From CAIRDP01 sp037138335 (GTDB lineage Bacteria > Bacteroidota > Bacteroidia > Bacteroidales > FEN-979), in NCBI GenBank assembly GCA_037138335.1, contig JBAXIO010000005.1, positions 143,029 to 207,028 of the forward strand: DNA of 64,000 nt, in the 5' to 3' direction. How positions within the stretch are numbered: position 1 is the stretch's first letter; every line of letters begins with the position of its first letter. Positions 35,110 to 43,011 of the stretch are shown here, piece by piece. The translations under genes were made by a program, and so were the position numbers. Below the pieces are notes generated by a model. It did not search any database and was not told the DNA's origin. It saw only the letters and a list, made by a program, of their open reading frames with translations.

Positions 35110-36252
35110 TCAGAACTGCCTCCAGCTCATGACATAGCCTGCCTGCATGAATTTGCTGACTTCTGTGACAAAACTAAGTACGGTATCCTTATCGGCCAGT
35201 TTCTCTTCCCTTAATATCCTGTCGAGGCATAAAAACGCCATAGGGGGGCCAAGGTATCCCATGGTCGACATCTTTGAATATAATGTTTGTGCCGGAATTC
35301 CCAGTTGCAAACATTCCTCCATAACAAGTTCCGAAATATGCTTTGAAGGAAAATTTACCTGGAAGAACCTGAGTGTTTCCATATCGATGGGGTACTGCTT
35401 CAGCATACGTTTTAAACCATTCAGGAATACAGAACCATCGGCTTCATGGAAATTCGCCCGCAATTCCTCCTGGAACATCTGGGCAAGATGGTGGTAGCCT
35501 TTCTCATATTCTTCCTTTGGGTTCATCCAGTAGGCAGGACGTTTGTTACCCATAGCCGATGGTTTGTTCCCACCCGCCGATTCCATGTAAACATGGTCGA
35601 TATACAAACCGCTTTCCTGCCCGCCGGCTTTCTTCAGGAAAAGGGCAGAGGCCCCGTCGGAAAGGAAATATCTCAGGAACAATTCTTCTTTTGTAACCAG
35701 GGCCTGGTTGTAATATTCAGCGACAAGTTCCGATGATGACATGCTGGACGATATTACCAGGGCATTGTCATAACGTCCGTTTCGAATCATGTCGAAAGCC
35801 AGTAGCAGGGACTTGTAGGCGGAAGTGCAATTGGCATGAATCGACAGTTCTCCGCAACGGTCGATCCCGAGACCCTCCTGTATCCTTACCGATGCCGTGG
35901 GCATCTGGTCCTGGTGTGCGCTGCCGTATACTATGAGTTGTACTTCAGATGCCATTGCACCAGCCGACTGCAACGCATGATTTGCGGCTTTGACCGACAT
36001 GCTTACATTATCTTCGGTAAATTTCCTGCTTACCGGGTCCAGTGCAAAATGGTAATATTCTATCTCGAGAAGTTCAGCCATCAATCCCCTGACCCGCTGG
36101 AGCCATTTCCGGGTTTTCAGGGGAGCTTCAGGAAGTTCCCCAAGATAATGATCAACTTCTGAACGGGGAACAGGCTGGCCCGGCAGAAAAGAACCGCTGC
36201 CTGAAACCATGACCCCGCCGGGTGCCGAAAAAGTGGGTGTATTTTCTTTCAC
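35110..36252 (-). CDS. KAS III-like (FabH/DarB-type) ketoacyl synthase with altered active site
   Basis: A 380-aa thiolase-fold protein. The nucleophile is Cys142 in H-A-N-C-T-S-A-Y. The usual FabH second motif H-Q-A-N appears here as F-Q-V-N (within F-F-Q-V-N-F-P-S-K-H), and the G-N-T-S region reads S-T-M-G-Y-L-G-P-P. By eye the catalytic His and Asn are therefore replaced, so simple decarboxylative condensation is doubtful; acyl transfer is an alternative. The start is GTG at 36252, overlapping the upstream hydratase stop (GTGA). It is too short and lacks the motifs for an HMG-CoA synthase. Confidence 0.8.
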   Translation of the reverse strand: MKENTPTFSAPGGVMVSGSGSFLPGQPVPRSEVDHYLGELPEAPLKTRKWLQRVRGLMAELLEIEYYHFALDPVSRKFTEDNVSMSVKAANHALQSAGAMASEVQLIVYGSAHQDQMPTASVRIQEGLGIDRCGELSIHANCTSAYKSLLLAFDMIRNGRYDNALVISSSMSSSELVAEYYNQALVTKEELFLRYFLSDGASALFLKKAGGQESGLYIDHVYMESAGGNKPSAMGNKRPAYWMNPKEEYEKGYHHLAQMFQEELRANFHEADGSVFLNGLKRMLKQYPIDMETLRFFQVNFPSKHISELVMEECLQLGIPAQTLYSKMSTMGYLGPPMAFLCLDRILREEKLADKDTVLSFVTEVSKFMQAGYVMSWRQF

Positions 36253-36938
36253 GCCAGATATTTCTTAACATACATCGCTTTCTTTTCAATCCTGAAATCC
36301 TGCATCACCTCCCGGGCAAAGCCGGTTGCCGTTGAGAGGAGTATTTTTTTCGGGACCAGCTTATCAACGATCCGGTATTTAAAGGCATCTTCAGCTGTAA
36401 ATGTGCTGCCTCTCAGAACGCGGTCAAGCGCTAATGCCTGTCCTGATATACAGCAGAGTTTATATATTCCACCCAGTCCGGGAACAAGGTTGAAAGATGC
36501 CTCGGGCAGGCTGAATACAGCATCTTCACCGCAAAGCCTGAAATGGCTAAAGAGGGCGAGTTCCAGGGCTGAGCCCAGGCATACCCCGCGTATGGAAGAA
36601 ATCACCGGGATGTTAAAACTCTCAAGGATCAAAAGTGATTTATAATTACTTGAAAGGAAATCGGGCACTTTCGTCAGTTTCCCGTTTTTATCAGTCCCGG
36701 CTTTTTCGAGAATTTCTCTCAAAAGAACCGGCACATCGGCACCTGAAGAAAAATGCCTGCCACGTCCGCTGATTATAAGTGCGCGGAACTCGGTATGCGC
36801 CCTAATAAATTCCAGCACCGATGCAAATTCCGCGAAGAATTCCATTGTCATGGTATTTGAAGGAGGGGTGTTCAGTTCGAGCAGGCCTATGCCTTCATCA
36901 AAATCCAGGTGAATTGTAGAATAAACGGGTATGTTCAT
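36249..36938 (-). CDS. Enoyl-CoA hydratase/isomerase family protein, copy A
   Basis: A 229-aa crotonase-fold protein. The oxyanion-hole segment G-R-H-F-S-S-G-A-D and the second segment L-G-S-A-L-E-L-A-L are present, and P-E-A-S-F-N-L-V-P-G-L-G-G carries a candidate catalytic Glu. It is slightly short for the family (about 250-260 aa). It overlaps the next hydratase (36935-37696) by four bases and the KAS III-like gene by four, so the three are translationally coupled. Likely acts on an ACP- or CoA-bound enoyl intermediate: hydration, dehydration or decarboxylation. Confidence 0.87.
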   Translation of the reverse strand: MNIPVYSTIHLDFDEGIGLLELNTPPSNTMTMEFFAEFASVLEFIRAHTEFRALIISGRGRHFSSGADVPVLLREILEKAGTDKNGKLTKVPDFLSSNYKSLLILESFNIPVISSIRGVCLGSALELALFSHFRLCGEDAVFSLPEASFNLVPGLGGIYKLCCISGQALALDRVLRGSTFTAEDAFKYRIVDKLVPKKILLSTATGFAREVMQDFRIEKKAMYVKKYLA

Positions 36939-37696
36939 TTTTTAATCTCCCGTGAGCTGTTTCTGCGGCTTGCTTCGGCAAGGGCCAGCTCGCAAAACAT
37001 CCTGGTTTCTTCTCTCATAGCATCCTCTATACTCATGGACCTGGCGTTTTTCAAAGCTTTCATAACGGCATTTATAACCGTTAAGGGCCTGTCCCTCGTG
37101 AGTTTCTGAAGGAGGTTGAATGAAAAATCAAATACTTTCTGCTTACCTACAATGAAATCCACAAGGTTCATTTCCTGTGCATCCTCGGCATTGATCATAT
37201 CCCCGCTCATGATGAGTTTCATAGCCCTGGGGAAACCAGTTTTACCGAAACACCTTACAGTACCGCCAAGCCCGGGGATGACTCCCTGGTTGATCTCCGG
37301 GAAGGCAAACAAGGCATTTTCAGAGCAAACCCTGATATGGCTTGCCAAAGCAACTTCCAGCCCTCCGCCGAAACAAATACCCTGGATAGCCGCCACCACC
37401 GGTATCTCCAATTCCTCAAGATGGTCCAGCACCGCTTTTCCTTTGTCCATGCTCTCGCTGATGTTCTCTTTGTTACGGATCATCCTGAAGAGGTTCTCAA
37501 GCTTTCCACCGCCCGAAAAATGCTTTCCCGCTCCACATATGATGATGCCTTTCAGGTAATCATACGATGTCCATTTCTTCAGGACCTCAAGCGGCACAAA
37601 TTCCGGCTGAACGAGATAATTCTCAGGCGGGTTGTCAAGTGTAATTATACCGATATCACTCCTTATCTCCCAGCTTATTTTATCTATTATTTCCAT
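36935..37696 (-). CDS. Enoyl-CoA hydratase/isomerase family protein, copy B
   Basis: A 253-aa crotonase-fold protein. It shows G-K-H-F-S-G-G-G-K (oxyanion region), F-G-G-G-L-E-V-A-L with a Glu at the first catalytic position, and F-P-E-I-N-Q-G-V-I-P-G-L-G-G with Glu at the second. Both glutamates of a hydratase seem present. Its start overlaps the thioesterase gene upstream by 17 bases and its end overlaps copy A by four. Two adjacent crotonases of different sequence recall the ECH1/ECH2 pair of beta-branching cassettes, although no true HMG-synthase is here. Confidence 0.88.
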   Translation of the reverse strand: MEIIDKISWEIRSDIGIITLDNPPENYLVQPEFVPLEVLKKWTSYDYLKGIIICGAGKHFSGGGKLENLFRMIRNKENISESMDKGKAVLDHLEELEIPVVAAIQGICFGGGLEVALASHIRVCSENALFAFPEINQGVIPGLGGTVRCFGKTGFPRAMKLIMSGDMINAEDAQEMNLVDFIVGKQKVFDFSFNLLQKLTRDRPLTVINAVMKALKNARSMSIEDAMREETRMFCELALAEASRRNSSREIKK

Positions 37697-38096
37697 CCTG
37701 TCCTAAGAAATTAAGTTTGAAAACCGGTTCTATACTCCGGGGGATATCATGCGAAATCCTTTGGGAATCCACAAAAACAGTCTTTACCCTTGCCCTTGCC
37801 ACAGCCTGTCCCCCTGGCACAATCTTCATCCGTTGTTCAAAAATAATAAACGGATCGTCTTTCTTCACGTTCGTGGTGACCTCGACTTCGTCGCCAAGCC
37901 TTATTTCATGCTGGTAGCGCAAATTAACCTCCACTACAACAAGGAACAATCCCTTCCCGGTGAGCTCATCAAGCAATCCAAGCTTTTGAAACAACTCCCA
38001 GCGGGCCTGCTCAAAGTAATTGAAAAATACAGCGTTGTTAACATGACCGTATGAATCAAGCTCATATCCCCTTGCAATTATCCTGCTTTGAAACAT
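37680..38096 (-). CDS. 4HBT/YbgC-type acyl-CoA (acyl-ACP) thioesterase
   Basis: A protein of about 138 aa with a hotdog fold: Y-E-L-D-S-Y-G-H-V-N-N-A-V-F-F-N-Y-F-E is the 4-hydroxybenzoyl-CoA thioesterase signature, with the catalytic Asp. It hydrolyses thioesters, either to release the chain or to edit stalled ones. I start at the ATG at 38096; an in-frame TTG just upstream is less likely. A second thioesterase of the same superfamily lies at 47361. Its end overlaps enoyl-CoA hydratase B. Confidence 0.87.
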   Translation of the reverse strand: MFQSRIIARGYELDSYGHVNNAVFFNYFEQARWELFQKLGLLDELTGKGLFLVVVEVNLRYQHEIRLGDEVEVTTNVKKDDPFIIFEQRMKIVPGGQAVARARVKTVFVDSQRISHDIPRSIEPVFKLNFLGQDGNNR

Positions 38097-38106
38097 CAAA
38101 TCGAAT

Positions 38107-38499
38107 TTATAACTCTTTTAACCGGCCTTTCATCTTCATAAAAACAGTTTCACCTGAAGAAATTTCAGCTGTGACATCAATTTCGTCCTGCCCGGCTTCA
38201 GTGAACTTTAAGCTCATCGAAAGCTGCTTATTTGCCGACGGATTGATCAGGGCGAGATATTTGACCTGGCTGGCCTGTATCAGCATGAGTTTTTTACCGC
38301 TTATCTCCTCTGCGGCTTCCCTCACCATTTCAACCTGGCAAACACCGGGTAAAACCGGGTTGCCGGGAAAATGGCCCCTGAAGATATCATGGCTGCCGTC
38401 AAGACTGAGTGAAACAATATATTTTTGTACACCCGGGAGTTCCTGATCCTGACGAACCAGCCCTATTGTATTGACCTGATATAACTTATCCTTTAACAT
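38107..38499 (-). CDS. FabZ-like hotdog dehydratase (APE-type, active-site subunit)
   Basis: A 130-aa hotdog-fold protein with the FabZ motif G-H-F-P-G-N-P-V-L-P-G-V (catalytic His43) and Glu57 in C-Q-V-E-M. It dehydrates 3-hydroxyacyl-ACP, needed at each polyene extension step. In studied aryl-polyene systems two different dehydratase-like subunits work together; the second here is likely 52773-53186. It lies 10 bases upstream of the thioesterase gene and 104 bases after the lipoprotein gene, where a terminator-like palindrome separates the units. Confidence 0.87.
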   Translation of the reverse strand: MLKDKLYQVNTIGLVRQDQELPGVQKYIVSLSLDGSHDIFRGHFPGNPVLPGVCQVEMVREAAEEISGKKLMLIQASQVKYLALINPSANKQLSMSLKFTEAGQDEIDVTAEISSGETVFMKMKGRLKEL

Positions 38500-38544
38500 C
38501 CCTGGAAATTCCGGTTTCTGATTGCGTAAAAATACGAAATTAAG

Positions 38545-38573
38545 TTAAAAAATACCTGACTGCCGGCCGGCAG
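38545..38573 (-). terminator. Terminator-like palindrome after the lipoprotein gene
   Basis: CTGCCGGCCGGCAG (38560-38573) is a perfect 14-base palindrome. On the minus strand it is followed after seven bases by a run of six T. It would end transcripts coming from the LolA-lipoprotein genes upstream and sits in a 104-base gap. The lack of a loop makes it a weak hairpin on its own. Confidence 0.4.
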
Positions 38574-38603
38574 GGACATTGAGCCCGCCGCCCTGAAACG
38601 GTT

Positions 38604-39242
38604 CTAATGACCTAAGAAATTAAATGTCAGGGTCATGTTGATTTTCGGATTCACAATCCTGATCTCGTTTGGGAACCCGTTTTCGTATTCTCTGAAACTG
38701 ACGATCACGGCATCGAAGTAATTGCTCCATCCAACCAGGCCTGTCAGTGAATTCTGTTTCGTATCCATCCATGCATACAGCTTAATTCCAATGTAGAGGT
38801 ATACTGCTTCCCCTGAACCATTCTGTATATACTTCCTTAATGGCTGTTTACCTGTTGATTCACTGAAAAACAGTACGGAAAAGTCCCGCTGTAAAATTTT
38901 CAGGAACGATTTTTTATTTATAGGATCAAAAATATAATCAGGCCTGTATGTTTCCTTAAGGATTTCTATATCGAAATAGGTTAATCCTATTTCATTGGCA
39001 AAAGTGAAGTGGAAACTGCTGTCGGAAGTTTTTTTGATAATAGAGATACCGGTAAGGTGTTTATCGGCCACATCAAGCGAAGTGCGGAATAAGGCCTTTT
39101 CAAATCCGTTGCGAAAAGGGGAACTCCAAACTGGAGCCTTATCAGACTTTTCCAGGCTTAAACTTAATGTTGACTTTTTAACAGGGTCACAAGCCGACAA
39201 TAAGAGTATAAGAATTATATTAAGGGATATTAAACTTCGCAT
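38604..39242 (-). CDS. Lipoprotein of unknown function next to lolA
   Basis: From the ATG at 39242, about 212 aa. It has a lipoprotein signal with L-L-L-S-A-C, so it is anchored in a membrane after lipidation. The mature part is mostly beta-strand-like with no family I can name. APE clusters usually carry a lipoprotein (DUF3261-type) near the LolA-like gene; this could be a diverged equivalent, by position. Its 5' end overlaps the lolA-like gene by 23 bases. A longer reading starting at 39281 would place extra residues before the signal peptide and is unlikely. Confidence 0.72.
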   Translation of the reverse strand: MRSLISLNIILILLLSACDPVKKSTLSLSLEKSDKAPVWSSPFRNGFEKALFRTSLDVADKHLTGISIIKKTSDSSFHFTFANEIGLTYFDIEILKETYRPDYIFDPINKKSFLKILQRDFSVLFFSESTGKQPLRKYIQNGSGEAVYLYIGIKLYAWMDTKQNSLTGLVGWSNYFDAVIVSFREYENGFPNEIRIVNPKINMTLTFNFLGH

Positions 39243-39864
39243 CTGGAACATTCTGGTTAATCTTCTTCCCGCTGAATTCAATCCTGGTGTAATCGCCTGA
39301 GACTTCCCTCATTATCAGTTTGTCGACAGTATAATCGGATTTGTTGAAATAAAGGATTATCTCGCTCAGGGTCTCCTTGATACGCGCGCTGACCGGAACC
39401 ATGGTAGCCTGGTACTGATCCCGAAGGTCGGAGATGCTGCATTCAAAGTTTTTAGTATCGGACAGCAGGCTTCCCTGGACCGCACCGATAAGTACATTGT
39501 TAACTTCCCTGAACACCTTGTTGGACTGCAGGTTGATATGGTTTTCCTTATCCTCGTCCTTGACGTAGACTTTGTCGTTATTGAAAATAATGAGGTAGGG
39601 AAAAGGTTCTGTATATTCCCAGCGGAGAAGCTTTTCCTTTTTGAAATAAAAATTTCCTTTTGAAATAATTTTCTCCTTGATAACGCTCAGTTCTTTTGTT
39701 TGAATGAACTGGGCTTCCAGCGAAACGGTCTGCTTCGCTGCTTCACTTATCCTTTTTCTGACATCCGTTGCATCGGTCGGGGAAAGCGGTTTGGTCTGGG
39801 CATGCAAAAGCATGCAAACACCTTGAAAGACCATTGTGAATATCAGGATCTTAGCAGTTTTCAT
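39220..39864 (-). CDS. LolA-like outer-membrane lipoprotein carrier protein
   Basis: A 214-aa periplasmic protein with a signal peptide (about residues 1-22). It has the LolA pattern F-I-Q-T-K-E, then K-G-N-F-Y-F-K-K-E-K-L-L-R-W-E-Y-T-E-P, then I-R-L-type strands. LolA carries lipidated cargo across the periplasm. A dedicated LolA next to an MMPL exporter is a hallmark of aryl-polyene loci, where it is thought to help deliver the pigment to the outer membrane. It overlaps the deacetylase gene by 14 bases and the lipoprotein gene by 23. Confidence 0.87.
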   Translation of the reverse strand: MKTAKILIFTMVFQGVCMLLHAQTKPLSPTDATDVRKRISEAAKQTVSLEAQFIQTKELSVIKEKIISKGNFYFKKEKLLRWEYTEPFPYLIIFNNDKVYVKDEDKENHINLQSNKVFREVNNVLIGAVQGSLLSDTKNFECSISDLRDQYQATMVPVSARIKETLSEIILYFNKSDYTVDKLIMREVSGDYTRIEFSGKKINQNVPDAKFNIP

Positions 39865-40675
39865 ATGCTTTCAATGTTAACATTTCATCCAGTGGAATAA
39901 AATTAAAACCTCTTTCCTGCAATGATACAATTATTTTTTCAAGGATCCCTGCAGTCAGGGCCGAACTGTCGTGGAAAAGCATGATATCCCCGGGCCTGGC
40001 GCTGCGTAAGGTCTTATCCAGAAGGGCCTTCGGATCCCTTGCTGCCGTATCGAACGACCTGAAACTCCACACAACTACATCAACACCGGTTTTTCCGGCA
40101 GCTTTGGCGACCATCGGATTGATCACACCGTAGGGCGGCCTGAAAAATCTCATCCTTTTGCCTGTTATCCTTTCCGTTTCTTTGATATTTCTCTCAATAT
40201 CATCCGCCATTGCTGAAGAGGAGTAAAGGTCCCATAAGTAAGAATGTGACCAGGAATGGTTCCCGATTACATGCCCTTCCCCCGCAATCCTTTGGAGAAT
40301 CCCTTCATTGCCTGCTGTTTTTCTTCCGATAATGAAGAAAGCTGCTTTGACCTTGAATTTTCCGAGAATATCGAGGATCCCGGGAGTGTTCACGGGATCA
40401 GGACCATCATCGAAAGTCAGTGAAAGCAATTTCTTACCGATTTTCCCACGGGAATACACTTCCCTGTAGTGAAATCCGGAGGCAGGGAAGAAGGCCATCC
40501 CAACCGAAATACTTAAGTATACTGTTATCAGTATAGTATAGAACAGCCAGGGGTGGTTGCACAAGCCCGACATGAAGCAGGATTCGCATGGACAGAGGAA
40601 GATCCTGCATGCAGTGAAAGCTGACATTAGCAGCAGGAACAGGGTGGAGGTGTTTCTGAAATTCAGGATCTTCAA
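39851..40675 (-). CDS. Polysaccharide deacetylase (NodB-type) family protein
   Basis: A 274-aa protein with one or two N-terminal membrane helices (about residues 10-64), then a NodB catalytic domain: S-L-T-F-D-D-G-P-D-P (Asp89, Asp90), G-N-H-S-W-S-H (His140, His144) and R-P-P-Y-G. The metal-binding Asp-His-His set is complete. Family members remove N- or O-acetyl groups from sugars. Here it may act on the glycan or glycolipid part of the product, made with the glycosyltransferase at 25559. It overlaps the next gene by four bases (ATGA). Confidence 0.88.
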   Translation of the reverse strand: MKILNFRNTSTLFLLLMSAFTACRIFLCPCESCFMSGLCNHPWLFYTILITVYLSISVGMAFFPASGFHYREVYSRGKIGKKLLSLTFDDGPDPVNTPGILDILGKFKVKAAFFIIGRKTAGNEGILQRIAGEGHVIGNHSWSHSYLWDLYSSSAMADDIERNIKETERITGKRMRFFRPPYGVINPMVAKAAGKTGVDVVVWSFRSFDTAARDPKALLDKTLRSARPGDIMLFHDSSALTAGILEKIIVSLQERGFNFIPLDEMLTLKAYENC

Positions 40676-41745
40676 GGCTTCCGTATCAGGATAAAGGAAT
40701 GATTCAGGTCCAGGTAATGGTTGTAAATTAAAATTGTTTTAATGGCTCCTGGGCCCGGGGCCCTGATTACCGCAGCTTCCGGGACCCTCTGGTTCTTGAT
40801 GATCATTGAAGACATCCAGAGTGCGAAGGCAGAGGAAGTCATGTATTCTCCGCTCAGGTGCTTCCATGCTGCAATGCCTGCATTGTTCAATGAGCCTGTA
40901 AGTTCATAATATGGTCCTGCGGATGAGGTGTCACCGTTAAACCCGCATACTGCCAGATCGATTGCTTCAGGACTGGTTCCCGATCGTTCAAGAAATTCAT
41001 TAAGGATACCGGGCAGGGCAAGAGGGCTTGCTTTACGGTTAAAGGTATGCAGTCCGGTTAAAACAGCATAAGTATGATCGCCGGGGGCGGATGAGAGGAG
41101 GAAGAAGGCCGATCCTTCACCCGCTATGCTTCCCCTTACTGTTGTCTTAAGCAAGTCAAACGTATCTGCCGGTTTCGTTCTCCAGTGGCCGAGCCGCCTG
41201 GTGATCTCAAAGGAGCCGTTGGTCAGTTCATCCATCCCGCCAGCCAAAACTGTTGAAGCCCTGCCGTTCCTCAACTGTATCATTGCATCCAGCAGGGCCG
41301 ACTCAAAAGACCAGCCGCGGTGTACATAAGTGAAATTATAGTTATGGCATTTCAGAAGCAGGGCGATCTGGGCGGAAACGGTATTATGGGTCGACTGGAT
41401 GAAAGAAGTAGGGGTGAGGAGTTCTTCCTTATTCCTGATCATTGTTGAAAGGAATTTTTCTGTATCCTCCATGCAGCCCAGGCCGGTTCCCGTAATTATC
41501 GCATCAGGCATTTTGCATCCTGCATCTTCCAGGCATATCTTCGAAGATGCAATGCCCATCTTGATCAGCCTGCCCATTCTGCGGAGGATGTCGGGGCTAA
41601 TAAAATCCCTGTAATTTGGCTCAATACATGCAAGCCGGTTTGACTGGACCCTGTTGACTTCGTCAAGGAAACGGCTGCTGTCGGTTGTTTTCTGGGGCGA
41701 TAAATTTCCCAGGCCGTTGATGTATATGGCATTTAAATTTGTCAT
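40672..41745 (-). CDS. Ketosynthase-like chain-length-factor subunit (inactive), pair 1
   Basis: About 357 aa from the ATG at 41745, of the ketosynthase fold. At the position where the active-site Cys is expected (Y-V-H-R-G-W-S-F-E-S) there is Gly144. The H-G-T region reads C-G-F-N-G-D and the later His motif reads S-G-E-Y-M-T-S-S, so all three catalytic residues are gone. This is the pattern of a chain-length factor, the non-catalytic partner of a ketosynthase. It follows the active ketosynthase at 41750-42964 by four bases, so the two probably form a heterodimer. A longer frame to 41829 overlaps the ketosynthase. Confidence 0.85.
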   Translation of the reverse strand: MTNLNAIYINGLGNLSPQKTTDSSRFLDEVNRVQSNRLACIEPNYRDFISPDILRRMGRLIKMGIASSKICLEDAGCKMPDAIITGTGLGCMEDTEKFLSTMIRNKEELLTPTSFIQSTHNTVSAQIALLLKCHNYNFTYVHRGWSFESALLDAMIQLRNGRASTVLAGGMDELTNGSFEITRRLGHWRTKPADTFDLLKTTVRGSIAGEGSAFFLLSSAPGDHTYAVLTGLHTFNRKASPLALPGILNEFLERSGTSPEAIDLAVCGFNGDTSSAGPYYELTGSLNNAGIAAWKHLSGEYMTSSAFALWMSSMIIKNQRVPEAAVIRAPGPGAIKTILIYNHYLDLNHSFILIRKP

Positions 41746-41749
41746 AGGA

Positions 41750-42964
41750 TCACCGGGAGTTATATTTTGATAATAGCAGTGATGAGTTGTTCCCTCCGAA
41801 TCCGAAAGAGTTTGACAGTACGTGTTCAACGGGTATATTCCTGAGAAGGCTTGTTACCGGCCGGATATAAAGTTCTTTCATGGGTGTGGCCCAGCGCAGG
41901 TTGGGGAAAATACAACTGTTCTGAACAGAGAGCAGGGATATTACAGCCTCAATCGCCCCGGCAGCGCCCAGGGTATGTCCTGTATAGGATTTTGTTGAAC
42001 TGAAAGGGGGCACTGTATCTCCGAAGAGTTTCTGGACCGCAATACCTTCGCTGAGGTCATTGTTCTGTGTACCTGTGCCATGAACGTTTATATAGCTGAC
42101 GGCCGCGGGCTCAATACAACCCATCTCAAGAGCTTTGGCCATGGCGAGCCCGGCTCCAATGCCTTCAGGGGAAGAAGCCGTCTGGTGGTAGGCATCGTTT
42201 GCATTGCCGTAACCACTAACCAAACCGATAATTTCACGTCCTTCACGTATTGCAAGTTCTTCTGATTCCAACACAAGAAACGCAGCTCCTTCACCTATGG
42301 TAAGTCCGGCCCTCTCCTCATCAAAGGGACGGCAGCCTGTTTTATCGAGTATCATAAGGGTGTTAAAGCCGTTCAGGGTAAAACGGGTCACAGCATCGGT
42401 TCCCCCTGCAATGACCCTGTCGATAAGCCCGGCTTTGATCATCTCCGAAGCAAGCATGACCGCATTAGCGGAAGAGCTGCATGCTGTGCTTATCGTGGTG
42501 ATAAAATCCCTGACACCCAGGTATTCGCCGATTTTCTCAGTGCTGTCGCCGCAGTCATGGGTAGCCACTTCTGAAATCCTGCCTTTTGAATTGTTTTCGA
42601 GGAAGAGGGGATAAAAATCCTCCGTACGGTCCATGCCGCCAACGGTGTTTGCCGAAATAAGGCCTGTCCTCAGCGATTGGCCCGGCTTAATCCTGGCCAT
42701 TCCTGCCGCCTGGCGGGCTGCGGCCATTCCCAGAAGGCTTGTTCGCGAATAATTCTTTTTGTTTTTAAGACCAAGATGTTCCAGCAATTCAGCATTGGAT
42801 CTCTTTACTTCGGCAAGGGGGAGCTTCCCTTTATAAATGGTGTCAAACCGGGTGATCTCTCCTATACCTGAGATCCCGTCCAATAATGAACGCAGCACTT
42901 CACCGGCATTCATTCCAATGGAAGAGACAATTCCGTAACCTGTAACTACTACACGGATCCCCAT
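41750..42964 (-). CDS. Beta-ketoacyl-ACP synthase (active subunit), pair 1
   Basis: A 404-aa FabF-like ketosynthase with complete catalytic residues: Cys162 in S-T-A-C-S-S-S-A-N-A, His in N-V-H-G-T-G-T, and His in Y-T-G-H-T-L-G-A-A-G. It is the upstream partner of the chain-length-factor-like gene at 40672. It is closely related to the ketosynthase of pair 2 (44054-45262); both carry T-V-G-G-M-D. A -7 promoter box (42987-42994) and a small hairpin lie just before it, so it may have its own transcript besides reading from upstream. Confidence 0.92.
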   Translation of the reverse strand: MGIRVVVTGYGIVSSIGMNAGEVLRSLLDGISGIGEITRFDTIYKGKLPLAEVKRSNAELLEHLGLKNKKNYSRTSLLGMAAARQAAGMARIKPGQSLRTGLISANTVGGMDRTEDFYPLFLENNSKGRISEVATHDCGDSTEKIGEYLGVRDFITTISTACSSSANAVMLASEMIKAGLIDRVIAGGTDAVTRFTLNGFNTLMILDKTGCRPFDEERAGLTIGEGAAFLVLESEELAIREGREIIGLVSGYGNANDAYHQTASSPEGIGAGLAMAKALEMGCIEPAAVSYINVHGTGTQNNDLSEGIAVQKLFGDTVPPFSSTKSYTGHTLGAAGAIEAVISLLSVQNSCIFPNLRWATPMKELYIRPVTSLLRNIPVEHVLSNSFGFGGNNSSLLLSKYNSR

Positions 42965-42986
42965 GCGATCTGAAAAATTTGAGCTG

Positions 42987-42994
42987 CAAATTTA
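42987..42994 (-). promoter_or_regulatory. Possible -7 box between ketosynthase pairs
   Basis: The minus strand reads TAAATTTG in the 47-base gap between pair 2 and pair 1, 22 bases before the ATG at 42964. Just upstream lies a 6-bp inverted repeat, GGAGGT-ATT-ACCTCC (43005-43019), that covers the stop codon of the previous gene. Confidence 0.38.
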
Positions 42995-43011
42995 GGAAAA
43001 TTCCGGAGGTA

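Noticed and set aside
35110..36252. HMG-CoA synthase identity for the KAS III-like gene
   Set aside because: Motifs and length fit KAS III better (Cys in H-A-N-C-T-S-A, G-Y-L-G-P-P region); the HMG-synthase motif around the Cys is not seen. The beta-branching resemblance is kept only as a hypothesis.
38560..38573. Recombination or restriction-type site
   Set aside because: A single 14-base palindrome in a gap before a T-run fits a terminator better; no second copy was noticed in the window.
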